Source: Porphyrobacter sp. HT-58-2
GTDB taxonomy: Bacteria > Pseudomonadota > Alphaproteobacteria > Sphingomonadales > Sphingomonadaceae
Assembly: GCF_002952215.1 (NCBI RefSeq)
Contig: NZ_CP022600.1
Span: 496,001-560,000 of the forward strand
DNA: 64,000 bases
Direction: 5' to 3'
The position numbers were made by a program, and so were the translations under genes. Below, one piece after another: positions 54,354-63,018 of this stretch. Position 1 is the stretch's first letter, and the number at the start of each line of letters is the position of its first letter. The notes beneath the pieces are model-generated. The model was not told the origin of the DNA. It did not search any database and saw only the letters and a program-made list of their open reading frames with translations.

Positions 54354-55603
54354 GCGAACACCTGCGTTCGCGCCTTTCGGCATTCGAGGCCGCCTGGGTA
54401 ATTGCCCGGCGCGATTTCGTCGCGGTGCTGTTCAGCCGCGCCTTTCTGTTCTTTCTGCTCGGCCCGCTGTTTCCGGTGATCGTCGGCGGCCTCGCCGGCA
54501 GCATTGGCGGCGAGGTGCAGCGCGACGCGGTGAGCATTGAAGTCGGCCTTGCGCTGTCGCCGCAGGACAACGCCGCGATGATCGCCGCGGGCGAACGGCT
54601 CGCACCGCAACTGGGCTATGCCTTGCCCAGATTGCGGGCCGTGCCCGAAGCGGAGGGCAATCCCGCATTCGACCCGCGCGCCTTCATGGAAGCACGGCGC
54701 GGAAATTACGCCGCGATCATGGCTGGGACGCTGACCGCTCCGGTGCTGGTCGGCACCGAAGGGCAGGTGGCCCGCTGGCAAGGTCCGATCGGGCTGATCG
54801 CTGGCAGCGCGACCAGCGCAGCGCCCGCTACCTTCCCGCCGGTCACCACCGAAGTGGTTGCCACCAGCGCCGCTTCCGAACGCTCGACCCGGATCCAGAC
54901 TGCGCAGATCGCACAGATGCTGCTGTTCCTCTTGACGATGCTGCTGGCCGGCATGGTGCTGTCCAACCTCGTTGAGGAAAAGGGCAACAAGATCATCGAA
55001 ATTCTCGCCGCCGCCATCCCGATGGACGCGGTGTTCATGGGCAAGCTGTTCGCGATGCTGGCGGTGTCCTTCGTCGGTATTGCAGTATGGGGGCTGGCTG
55101 CCTTCGGCCTGTGGACGGCGGGCGGTGATGCGATCACGCAGGTGACCGGCTTCGATCTTGCCAACCTGCCCGCTCCTGCCGTCGGCTGGCCGCTGTTCGT
55201 GGCGCTGGGGGTGATCTATTTCGCCATGGCCTACCTGCTGCTCGGCGCGCTGTTCCTGACGATTGGTTCGATGGCGACTTCGGTGCGCGAAGTGCAGACC
55301 CTGTCGATGCCGGTCACCATGCTGCAGCTGATGGTGTTCTTTCTGGCCGCCTACACGATCAAGCAGCCCGGATCGACGCTGGAACTGGCCGCGGTCGCCT
55401 TTCCGCTGTCATCGCCTTTCGCGATGCTGGCACGCGCTGCGATGGAGCCGGAGCTGTGGACCCATGCGGTGGCGCTGGCCTGGCAGGCAGTGGCGGTGCT
55501 CGCGCTGGTCAAGGGCGGGTCGCTGCTGTTCCGCAAGCGGGTCATGAAGTCGGGCGGCGCGGGGCGTGACAAGACCCGCAAGGGCGCACGCCTCACGGCC
55601 TGA
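54350..55603 (+). CDS. ABC-2 type permease
   Basis: A 417-residue inner-membrane protein. One helix near 30-50 precedes a large extracytoplasmic domain, followed by five to six helices (about 185-400). The cytoplasmic MVLSNLVEEKGNKIIEILA is the ABC-2 signature of sodium/antibiotic-type exporters (NatB). It forms an export complex with the preceding ATPase; substrate unknown. Confidence 0.9.
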   Translation: MSEHLRSRLSAFEAAWVIARRDFVAVLFSRAFLFFLLGPLFPVIVGGLAGSIGGEVQRDAVSIEVGLALSPQDNAAMIAAGERLAPQLGYALPRLRAVPEAEGNPAFDPRAFMEARRGNYAAIMAGTLTAPVLVGTEGQVARWQGPIGLIAGSATSAAPATFPPVTTEVVATSAASERSTRIQTAQIAQMLLFLLTMLLAGMVLSNLVEEKGNKIIEILAAAIPMDAVFMGKLFAMLAVSFVGIAVWGLAAFGLWTAGGDAITQVTGFDLANLPAPAVGWPLFVALGVIYFAMAYLLLGALFLTIGSMATSVREVQTLSMPVTMLQLMVFFLAAYTIKQPGSTLELAAVAFPLSSPFAMLARAAMEPELWTHAVALAWQAVAVLALVKGGSLLFRKRVMKSGGAGRDKTRKGARLTA

Positions 55604-55706
55604 TCGGTTCCGATTCGCAACCAATATTGACATTGCTGTAAGTTACGTCAGACTTGCGACTCGTACAAAGCAGCCCGCGAGAGAGGCTGCCTGACGGGAG
55701 AGAACC

Positions 55707-57059
55707 ATGGCCACCATCGCCCCGCCGACCCCGGTGCAACGCCCGCAAGTGCGCCGCGAGCCGACATCCTACGAAGCGCTCAAGGCGCATTTCGAAACCC
55801 ACCCGGAAGAACGCCCGCGTCACACTCACCCGTGGGACGTCAGCCGTTCGGACATCTATTTCGAGGACAAGTGGCAGCCGGTCTTCGCCGAGATGCGCAA
55901 GGCAGGCCAGCTCCACTGGATCCCGGAAAGCCCCTTCGGCCCGTACTGGGCGGTGGTCGGCCACAAGGCGATCCAGCATATCGAGGCTTTGCCAGAAACC
56001 TTCTCGTCGAGCTGGGAACATGGCGGGATCACGATCTTGAACCGCCTCACCGAAGAGGAGGCTGCTGCGGCCGGGATCGACGCGCCGCGCGAACTGCCGA
56101 TGTTCATCGCGATGGATCGCCCGCAGCACACCGGCCAGCGCCGCACCGTCGCGCCCAAGTTCACGCCCACCGCGATTGCCGACATGGAGGCGGAAATCCG
56201 CCAGCGCACCGGTGAGCTGCTCGATTCGCTCCCGCGCGGGGAAGTGTTCGACTGGGTCGATACCGTCTCGATCGAGCTGACCACGGGCATGCTCGCGATC
56301 CTGTTCGGCTTCCCCTGGGAAGACCGCCGCTTGCTGACCTTCTGGTCGGACTGGTCGGGCGATACCGAGCTTGCCACGGTGCGCGAGCTCGATGAGCTGC
56401 GCTGGAGCATCCTCCAGGAAATGGCGGCCTATTTCCAGTCGCTCTGGGTCGAGCGCACCATGGACAAGGAACCGGGCAACGACCTCATCTCGATGATGAT
56501 TCACTCGCCCGCGATGAACCAGATGCGGCCCGAGGAATTCATGGGTAATCTGGTGCTGCTGATCGTCGGCGGAAACGACACCACCCGCAACACCATGAGC
56601 GGGATCATCCACGCGCTCGACAAGTTCCCCGACCAGCGCAAGCTCTACGAGGAAAACCCCGAACTGATCCCCAATGCGGTGCAGGAAATCCTGCGCATGC
56701 AGGTGCCGCTCGCGCATATGCGCCGCACCTGTACCGAGGATACCGAAGTGTTCGGGCAGACCATCAAGAAGGGCGACAAGGTGGTGCTGTGGTACATCAG
56801 CGCCAACCGTGACGAGGAAGTGTTCGACAACCCCGACAAGCTCGACATCACCCGCGAGAACGCCCGGCGGCACCTGGCCTTCGGCTATGGCATCCACCGC
56901 TGCGTCGGCGCGCGGCTGGCGGAACTGCAATTGCGCGTGCTGCTGGAAGAGATGCACAAGCGCCGGATGCGGGTGCATGTCGCGGGCGATGTCGAGCGGG
57001 TGCGGGCCAATTTCGTCCACGGCTTCCGCAAGCTTGAAGTCGAGGTGACGACCTTCTGA
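55707..57059 (+). CDS. CYP153-type cytochrome P450 (alkane omega-hydroxylase family)
   Basis: A 450-residue soluble P450. The I-helix LLIVGGNDTTRNTMSG, the ExxR block EILRMQVPLAHMRR and the heme loop FGYGIHRCVGARLAE match the CYP153 family, which hydroxylates terminal carbons of medium-chain alkanes and fatty acids. A good ribosome site (GGGAGAG) precedes the ATG. The usual adjacent ferredoxin and reductase genes are absent; a reductase lies at 50995-52239. Family membership is firm; substrate is inferred. Confidence 0.9.
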   Translation: MATIAPPTPVQRPQVRREPTSYEALKAHFETHPEERPRHTHPWDVSRSDIYFEDKWQPVFAEMRKAGQLHWIPESPFGPYWAVVGHKAIQHIEALPETFSSSWEHGGITILNRLTEEEAAAAGIDAPRELPMFIAMDRPQHTGQRRTVAPKFTPTAIADMEAEIRQRTGELLDSLPRGEVFDWVDTVSIELTTGMLAILFGFPWEDRRLLTFWSDWSGDTELATVRELDELRWSILQEMAAYFQSLWVERTMDKEPGNDLISMMIHSPAMNQMRPEEFMGNLVLLIVGGNDTTRNTMSGIIHALDKFPDQRKLYEENPELIPNAVQEILRMQVPLAHMRRTCTEDTEVFGQTIKKGDKVVLWYISANRDEEVFDNPDKLDITRENARRHLAFGYGIHRCVGARLAELQLRVLLEEMHKRRMRVHVAGDVERVRANFVHGFRKLEVEVTTF

Positions 57060-57108
57060 GCCTACAAGGGGTGAAACCCGGGCGGGGTCTCGCGCGTATT
57101 GTCATGGC

Positions 57109-57618
57109 ATGACGACGGAGAAACGCCCGATGCCCCTGCCCCAGCTTGACCGCCGCCGCCTGATAGCGGCCTGTGCGGCGCTGCCCTTCGTTGCGGCCTG
57201 CGGTGAAACACCCGCCGAGGCCAAGTCATGGCCCAAGGGCAAGACCGAGGCCGAATGGCGCCGGATCCTCACCAAAGAGCAGTATTACATCCTGCGCGAA
57301 GCAGGAACGGAACGCGCCTTTACCCATCCGCTCAACACGGAAAAGCGCAAAGGCACCTTTGTGTGCGCGGGCTGCGGCAATGCGCTCTATGCCTCGGCGC
57401 ACAAGTATGACAGCGGCACCGGCTGGCCGAGCTTCTGGCAGGCGATCGACAAGGGGGCGGTCGGCACCAGCACCGATTACAAGATCGGCTATCCGCGCAC
57501 CGAGGTGCATTGCGCCGATTGCGGCGGGCATCTGGGGCATATTTTCGGAGACGGCCCCAAGCCCACCGGCAAGCGGCACTGCATCAACGGCCTGGCGCTG
57601 AAATTCGTGCCTGCCTAA
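57109..57618 (+). CDS. msrB: Peptide-methionine (R)-S-oxide reductase, exported
   Basis: A 169-residue MsrB with an N-terminal lipoprotein- or Tat-like signal (DRRRLIAACAALPFVAAC), unlike cytoplasmic MsrB. It reduces methionine-R-sulfoxide in proteins. Zinc sites are VCAGCGNAL and HCADCGGH; the catalytic Cys is in KRHCINGLAL. Export suggests repair of oxidised envelope proteins. It overlaps the convergent PilZ gene by 4 bases. Confidence 0.94.
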   Translation: MTTEKRPMPLPQLDRRRLIAACAALPFVAACGETPAEAKSWPKGKTEAEWRRILTKEQYYILREAGTERAFTHPLNTEKRKGTFVCAGCGNALYASAHKYDSGTGWPSFWQAIDKGAVGTSTDYKIGYPRTEVHCADCGGHLGHIFGDGPKPTGKRHCINGLALKFVPA

Positions 57619-58262
57619 GCCCCTTCGCTCAGCAGTGCAGGGGCCTGGAGCAGCGCGGCAAGGCGCGCGAATTCCCCCAGTGTGAAGGTGTCGTCGAACA
57701 CGACGCCATATTGATCGTCGCGCCGCCAGCGCACCTTGGCGCGCACTTCGCGTGGCTTGCCGTTCAAGCCGGGAAGCGCGATGCGCACGGTCTGGTCAAT
57801 CGCCAGCAGCGTATCGCAGGTAATCCGCGCGCCCTGCTGCGACAGGTTCTCCACCACTGCCTCGAAACCGCCGGCCAGCGTCGCGACCTGCACCGGAAAG
57901 CACAGTGCCAGCCGCAGTCCGCGCTTGGGGTAATCGCCGGATTCATTGACGAGTTTCGCAACCTCGACCGGCTGATCGAAGGTGAAACCCGCCTCGTTGT
58001 TGCGGTCCCACACGCGGGCGATCTCGTAGACTGCGCCCGCGGGCATGTGCAGCGCGAAATTCTTGCAGCCGGGCAGGGCGTGGAACAGCCGCACGCTGAC
58101 CCCGGTTTCCGATACGTCGCGGATGACGCAGACGAATTCTCCCTGCGCCGAAACCAGCTTGGCCGCGCGGATCAGCAGGGTAAAGCGCGGCGCCGCGCGC
58201 AGTTCCTCGCCCGCGCCTTGTGCAAGCGGCTCAAGCTTTGCCGTGCTGGTCGCCTTGTCCAT
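57615..58262 (-). CDS. Tandem PilZ-domain protein
   Basis: A 215-residue soluble protein with two PilZ-like halves. The first has the c-di-GMP-binding pattern RAAPRF (RxxxR) and RDVSETGVSVRL (DxSxxG). The second (about 105-200) has VENLSQQGARI but a less complete arginine motif. It is probably a c-di-GMP effector. The ATG at 58262 is chosen over 58301, whose extra residues lack the fold. Confidence 0.82.
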   Translation of the reverse strand: MDKATSTAKLEPLAQGAGEELRAAPRFTLLIRAAKLVSAQGEFVCVIRDVSETGVSVRLFHALPGCKNFALHMPAGAVYEIARVWDRNNEAGFTFDQPVEVAKLVNESGDYPKRGLRLALCFPVQVATLAGGFEAVVENLSQQGARITCDTLLAIDQTVRIALPGLNGKPREVRAKVRWRRDDQYGVVFDDTFTLGEFARLAALLQAPALLSEGA

Positions 58263-58413
58263 GCCGTGTTGTCCCAACCCGTCAGCCCCTGATCCTGGCA
58301 CTGGCGGGACGCGCCACTTGAACGCTGTTATCCCATGATCGAACCCGTGGCCTAACCGGCAATGGGTTAAGGCAGAGATAACGGGGGCTTGGCGCTTTTT
58401 CGGATGAGATCAG

Positions 58414-58498
58414 TGGTGCGGGCGGCGGGACTCGAACCCGCACGATCAAGGATCAGGGGATTTTAAGTCCCCGGCGTCTACCATTCCGCCACGCCCGC
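58414..58498 (-). tRNA. tRNA-Leu (anticodon TAA)
   Basis: A class II tRNA read on the minus strand. The acceptor stem is GCGGGCG/CGCCCGC and the anticodon arm GGGGA-CTTAAAA-TCCCC with anticodon TAA. A variable arm follows, then the T arm GCGGG-TTCGAGT-CCCGC, the discriminator A and an encoded CCA (58414-58416). It decodes UUA/UUG leucine codons, rare in this GC-rich genome. Confidence 0.95.
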
Positions 58499-58697
58499 AT
58501 CCGGCGTTCGCCTTGGCACAGAACAGCGCCCGATGGCCAGAGCCAGGGTGCGCGAACGGGCGGGTTGCTGCCCGTCACGGTTGCAAGGTCAGATTGTATA
58601 CGAGATGCGGCAAAGCGCATTCGCCCGCACGCCCGGTGCGGCAGGCGAGAGTGGCGGTGCGGCGGAGCAGCAGCAAGGCGCCCCGCCGCCCCAGCCC

Positions 58698-58976
58698 TTA
58701 CTTGTTCAGACGTTCACGGATTTCCTTGCCGGCCTTGAAATAGGGGACGCGCTTTTCCGGCACGTCCACCGTTTCGCCGGTGCGCGGGTTGCGGCCGCTG
58801 CGGGCCTCGCGCTCACGGGTTGAAAACGCCCCGAAACCACGCAGTTCGACCCGGCCCCCCTCGGCCAGACGCTGTGCGATTTCATCGAAAAAAATGTCCA
58901 CGACCTGCTCGACTTCATCAGCGCGCAGTTCGGGATTGTCCTTCTGCAGTTCCTGCAGCAATTCGGATCTGATCAT
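58698..58976 (-). CDS. ihfB: Integration host factor subunit beta
   Basis: A 92-residue HU/IHF-fold protein, the normal length. [10 protein letters not shown] starts the fold, [20 protein letters not shown] and the beta-arm tip GRNPRTGE follow. IHF bends DNA at specific sites for transcription and recombination. The partner IhfA gene is not in the window. The start at 58976 is chosen by family; the upstream in-frame extension has no similarity. Confidence 0.93.
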   Translation of the reverse strand: MIRSELLQELQKDNPELRADEVEQVVDIFFDEIAQRLAEGGRVELRGFGAFSTREREARSGRNPRTGETVDVPEKRVPYFKAGKEIRERLNK

Positions 58977-59186
58977 GGCGATCTCCCGGCGCCCATGGCT
59001 GATCACGCCCCATGATACGCCGCCAATGCGGGTTGCCCCGTCGTTTCCTGTCTTCGCCTCCGACCCGTGAGGCGCCCCCATTAATCGCAGTAGAGGATTG
59101 TATGCAATCCCGAACGTGCGACAGCATGCACACTGTCATAACGCGAGAAATTGCGCAACCTTCACAAATGTCAGTTAAGCCACCTA

Positions 59187-59549
59187 TCAGCGCGCGAGCG
59201 TCAGCTCCGCCGGATCAAGGCCGAGCCGCCGCATCCGCGCGCGGATTTCGGGCCATTCCTGCCGCAGAAAGGCTTCCCGCTCGGCAGCGCGCAGGCGCTC
59301 GGCGGCGCCGCGTACGACATACATGCCCACGCCGCGCTGCACTTCGACCAGACCATCGTTCTGGAACTGCTGATAGGCCTTCGCCACGGTGAGCGGGTTC
59401 GCCCCCTGCTCCGCCGCCAGCGCCCGCACCGAAGGCAGCATCGCCCCTTCCGGATAGACCCCGTCAATGATCGCGGCGGCGATCTGGTCGCGCAGCTTGA
59501 GATAGACGGGGCGGTTGGAGTTGGTGCTCATCAGGTGCATCAGTGCCAT
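59187..59549 (-). CDS. GntR-family (YtrA-type) regulator
   Basis: A 120-residue protein: an N-terminal winged HTH (RPVYLKLRDQIAAAIIDGVY, LPSVRALAAEQGANPLTVAK, then GLVEVQRGVGMYV) and a short helical tail (about 85-115). The short C-terminus and no ligand domain place it in the YtrA subgroup, which usually controls an adjacent ABC transporter; here none is adjacent. Starts at 59540 and 59531 are also possible. Confidence 0.88.
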   Translation of the reverse strand: MALMHLMSTNSNRPVYLKLRDQIAAAIIDGVYPEGAMLPSVRALAAEQGANPLTVAKAYQQFQNDGLVEVQRGVGMYVVRGAAERLRAAEREAFLRQEWPEIRARMRRLGLDPAELTLAR

Positions 59550-59633
59550 AATACAGCCATGCGGTCAATTTGTTTGCGTGCCCGCCTACGCGGGCACATC
59601 CTCGGCGAGTCTCCGTCGCTGCGCGCCGGATCG

Positions 59634-59680
59634 CCTGCGGGCGCGCGGTCGCGCTTGCGGCCCGTCCGTTGGCGGGCCGG
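59634..59680. repeat. Dispersed GC-rich palindromic repeat, copy C
   Basis: Matches copy B near 20263-20296 at 30 of 34 aligned bases (core CTTGCGGCCCGTCCGTTGGC). Just before it, CCCGCCTACGCGGG (59581-59594) forms a separate small hairpin. It lies in a 280-base gene-free stretch between the GntR gene and the POT transporter, which holds nothing else I can name. Confidence 0.55.
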
Positions 59681-59831
59681 TGTTATGCGCCAACACTCTA
59701 GCGTAAACGGCATTCCGTTACGCGCCTACGCAACAAAAGCTTCACACGGGCGCAAGAGGCGCTAGGGTGCGCTCCCATTGCGGTGGTGTGGTGAGGCACC
59801 TCCCCCAAACCATTCGATGGGGATCGAATTC

Positions 59832-61499
59832 ATGATGGATATTTCGCTGTGGGGTTACGGTGAGTGGGCCGCGACCGTGGCCACTCTCGTGCTCGGCGCC
59901 TTTCTGATCGGGGGCGCATGGGCCGTCACCCGTCCGGGCGAGGAGGTTCTGGGACACCCCAAGGGCCTCTACATGCTGTTCTTCGCCGAGATGTGGGAGC
60001 GTTTTTCCTACTACGGGATGCGCGCGCTGCTGACGCTCTATCTCGTCAAGCACTGGCTCTATTCCGACGGCAGCGCCAACCTGATCTACGGTGCCTATAC
60101 CTCGCTGGTCTACGTGACCCCGGTGCTGGGCGGATGGCTCGCTGACCGCTATCTCGGGCAGCGCAAGGCGGTGGTGTTCGGCGCTGTGCTGCTGACGCTG
60201 GGCCATTTCTTCATGGCTTTCGAGGGCGACGGATCGGGTTACGGCAACGACCCCACGCTCAACGTCTTCTGGCTGGCACTGGCGCTGATCATCGTCGGCT
60301 CGGGCTTCCTGAAGGCGAACATCTCCGTGCTGGTCGGGCAGCTCTACAGCCGCACCGACATCCGCCGCGACAGTGCCTACACGATCTTCTACATGGGGAT
60401 TAACCTTGGCGCGACCTGCGGCGTGTTGATCGCCGCCTTCCTGGGCGAAACGGTCAGCTGGGCGCTGGGCTTCGGTCTTGCCGGTGTCGGCATGTTGCTG
60501 GGTCTGGTCGTGTTCGTGGCGGGCAAGTCGCTGCTGCGCGGCAACGGGGAATCGCCGGTGCCTGCCAAGCTCAAGGAAAAGGTTGCCGGGATCAATCTCG
60601 AATGGCTGCTCTATGCGGTTGGTTTTGCCGGCGTTGCGGTGATCTGGGTGCTGATCCAGTTTCAGGAAACGGTCGGCTGGATTCTGCTCGCATCGGGCGC
60701 TGCCCTGCTGGTCTATGTGCTGATCGAAGCCTTCAAACTCGACAATGACGCGCGTGACCGGGTATTCGCGATGATCTTTCTGATCCTGCTGATGCCGCTG
60801 TTCTGGGGTCTGTTCGAACAGGCGGGCGGGTCATTGAACCTGTTTACCGATCGCCATGTCGATCGCGGCAGCGTGCCGACGACCTTCTTCCAGTCCATCA
60901 ACTCGATCTACATCATCCTGCTCGGCCCGGTCTTCGTCGGGCTATGGCAGTTCCTCGCCCGGCGCGGGATCGAGCCTTCGACCCCGGCCAAGATGGGCCT
61001 CGGGATCGTGCAGATGGGCCTCGCTTTCGTTGTGATGGTGTGGGGGGCTGAAACCTTCAACGTCACCAATGCGGCGGGCGAAAACCTGATGCCGGTGCTG
61101 TTCCTGTTCATCTTCTACCTGCTGGCCACCACCGGCGAGCTGTGCCTGTCGCCGGTCGGCCTGTCGGCGATCAACCGCCTGTCGGCGCGCCACATGGCAA
61201 GCCTCATGATGGCGGCGTTCTTCTTCGGCACCGCGGGCGGCAATTTCGTCGCCGGCTTCATGGGCTCGCTGATGGGCGAGGGCGAAGGCGGCAACATGAC
61301 CCGCGAGGGCGCGCTGGAGGCCTATTGGACCATGGGTCTGGTGGCGACCGGCATCGGCATCGTGATCGTGCTGGTCAGTCCGCTGATCAAGAAGCTGATG
61401 CACCTCGACACCCTGCGCGACGACAATCTCGCGGGCGATGCCGAACTGGGCGAGGCACAGGCGGCGGGCATTCATCCCGCTGCTCGTCCGGCCGAGTGA
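59832..61499 (+). CDS. POT family proton-coupled peptide transporter
   Basis: A 555-residue inner-membrane MFS transporter with about 14 helices. The proton-coupling motif is FFAEMWERFSYYGMRALLTL and the second signature FYMGINLGATCGVL. It imports di- and tripeptides (DtpT/PepT type). The ATG at 59832 follows GGGGAT; 59817 and 59778 are earlier in-frame starts. It is followed by two amidohydrolase genes on the same strand. Confidence 0.93.
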   Translation: MMDISLWGYGEWAATVATLVLGAFLIGGAWAVTRPGEEVLGHPKGLYMLFFAEMWERFSYYGMRALLTLYLVKHWLYSDGSANLIYGAYTSLVYVTPVLGGWLADRYLGQRKAVVFGAVLLTLGHFFMAFEGDGSGYGNDPTLNVFWLALALIIVGSGFLKANISVLVGQLYSRTDIRRDSAYTIFYMGINLGATCGVLIAAFLGETVSWALGFGLAGVGMLLGLVVFVAGKSLLRGNGESPVPAKLKEKVAGINLEWLLYAVGFAGVAVIWVLIQFQETVGWILLASGAALLVYVLIEAFKLDNDARDRVFAMIFLILLMPLFWGLFEQAGGSLNLFTDRHVDRGSVPTTFFQSINSIYIILLGPVFVGLWQFLARRGIEPSTPAKMGLGIVQMGLAFVVMVWGAETFNVTNAAGENLMPVLFLFIFYLLATTGELCLSPVGLSAINRLSARHMASLMMAAFFFGTAGGNFVAGFMGSLMGEGEGGNMTREGALEAYWTMGLVATGIGIVIVLVSPLIKKLMHLDTLRDDNLAGDAELGEAQAAGIHPAARPAE

Positions 61500-61539
61500 T
61501 CAGCCTGACACGCTAATCGACAAGCGACATGGACACTCT

Positions 61540-61576
61540 CCCGTTTTCCCGTCACACCATGTGACCGGGAAACGGG
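61540..61576 (+). other. Hairpin just before the amidohydrolase ribosome site
   Basis: The left arm 61540-61555 and right arm 61561-61576 form a stem of 5, 6 and 4 bp separated by two single-base bulges, with loop ACCAT. It ends at the base before the Shine-Dalgarno AAGGGG (61577-61582) of the gene starting at 61588. No T run follows. Confidence 0.5.
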
Positions 61577-61587
61577 AAGGGGCTATA

Positions 61588-63018
61588 ATGTCGTCACATC
61601 ATCCGCTGCGAGCGCGCATGAGCGCGCTTGTCACGTTCGCCAGCGCATTGGCCATGGTCGCCAGCGCCTCCGGGATCAATGCCCGCGAGAAAGACAGGAA
61701 GAAGGACAAGGACGAGGCCGCCCCGCCCACTCTTGTCGCCAAGAAGGAATCCGAGGGCGTCTTCCCCTCGACCTACAGGCCCTATCCCAACATCGCCACC
61801 GCGATCCGCGGCGCGACGATCTATGACGGCAAGGGCGGCAAGATCGAAAACGGCGTGGTGTTCATGTCCGGCGGGAAGATCGTTTCTGTCGGCGGGCCGG
61901 ACACCGCGATCCCGGCCGACATCGCGGTGTTCGATGGCGCGGGCAAGTTCGTCACCCCCGGCATTATCGACATCCACTCGCACCTTGGCGATTACCCCTC
62001 GCCCGGGGTCGATGCGCATTCGGATGGCAACGAGGCGACCAGCCCGACCACGCCCGAAGTCTGGGCCGAACATTCGGTCTGGCCGCAAGACCCCGGCTTT
62101 GCCCGCGCGCTCGCCAATGGCGGGGTGACGGCACTGCAAATCCTGCCCGGATCGGCCAACCTGATGGGTGGACGCTCGGTCACGCTCAAGAACGTGCCGG
62201 CGCGCACCATGCAGGGCATGAAGTTCCCCGGCGCGCCCTATGGCCTCAAGATGGCCTGCGGGGAGAACCCCAAGCGTGTCTATGGCAGCCGTGGGCGGAT
62301 GCCCTCGACCCGGATGGGCAACATCGCCGTCAACCGCGAAACCTGGCTGGACGCGATCGACTACGCCAACAACAAGGACGCCAAGCGCGACATCGGCAAG
62401 GAGACGCTGGTCGGCGTGCTGAAGGGCGAGATCCTCGTTCACAACCACTGCTACCGCGCCGACGAAATGGCGCTGGTGATGGATATGGCCAAGGAGATGG
62501 GTTACCGCGTCTCGACTTTCCACCATGCGGTTGAAGCCTACAAGATCGGCGACCTGCTGCGCGAAAACGGCGTGTGCAGCGCGATCTGGGCCGATTGGTA
62601 TGGCTTCAAGATGGAAAGCTATGACGGCATCCTCGAAAATGCCGCCTTCCTCCAGCGCGAAGGTGCCTGCGTGGTGATCCATTCGGATGACGCGAACGAC
62701 ATCCAGCGATTGAATCAGGAAGCGCGCAAGGCGCAGAAGGCGGGCCTTCGCCTTGGTATCGACATCTCCGATGCGACCGCGATCCAGTGGATCACTCTCA
62801 ACGCGGCCAAGGCGATGGGCATCGACCATCTCACCGGCAGCCTTGAACAGGGCAAGATGGCCGACGTGGTGCTGTGGAACGGCGACCCGCTCAGCGTCTA
62901 TTCGCGGCCTGAAAAGGTCTGGATCGACGGCGCGCTGATGTTCGATGCGCTCGATCCCAAGATGCGTCCGGTGAGCGATTTCGAGCTCGGCCAGCCCGGT
63001 GAAGGAGATGTGAAATGA
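61588..63018 (+). CDS. Exported metal-dependent amidohydrolase
   Basis: A 476-residue protein with a signal peptide (about 10-35). The amidohydrolase fold shows the strand lead-in FVTPGIIDIHSHLG (HxH metal ligands), then HNHCYRADEM, VSTFHHAVEAYKI and VIHSDDANDIQRL (catalytic Asp region). The C-terminus ALGIDISDATAIQW-type segment and GSLEQGKMADVVLWNGDP close the family composite domain. It resembles imidazolonepropionase-like or Xaa-Pro dipeptidase-like secreted hydrolases. Its TGA overlaps the next gene. Confidence 0.92.
   Translation: MSSHHPLRARMSALVTFASALAMVASASGINAREKDRKKDKDEAAPPTLVAKKESEGVFPSTYRPYPNIATAIRGATIYDGKGGKIENGVVFMSGGKIVSVGGPDTAIPADIAVFDGAGKFVTPGIIDIHSHLGDYPSPGVDAHSDGNEATSPTTPEVWAEHSVWPQDPGFARALANGGVTALQILPGSANLMGGRSVTLKNVPARTMQGMKFPGAPYGLKMACGENPKRVYGSRGRMPSTRMGNIAVNRETWLDAIDYANNKDAKRDIGKETLVGVLKGEILVHNHCYRADEMALVMDMAKEMGYRVSTFHHAVEAYKIGDLLRENGVCSAIWADWYGFKMESYDGILENAAFLQREGACVVIHSDDANDIQRLNQEARKAQKAGLRLGIDISDATAIQWITLNAAKAMGIDHLTGSLEQGKMADVVLWNGDPLSVYSRPEKVWIDGALMFDALDPKMRPVSDFELGQPGEGDVK

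Noticed and set aside
58325..58382. GTTATC/GATAAC and AACCC/GGGTT nested complementarity before the PilZ gene
   Set aside because: Arms are only 5-6 bp with long loops, too weak to call a structured element.
58414..58498. tRNA-Leu as a mobile-element attachment site
   Set aside because: No integrase, no duplicated tRNA 3' end and only housekeeping genes on both sides.
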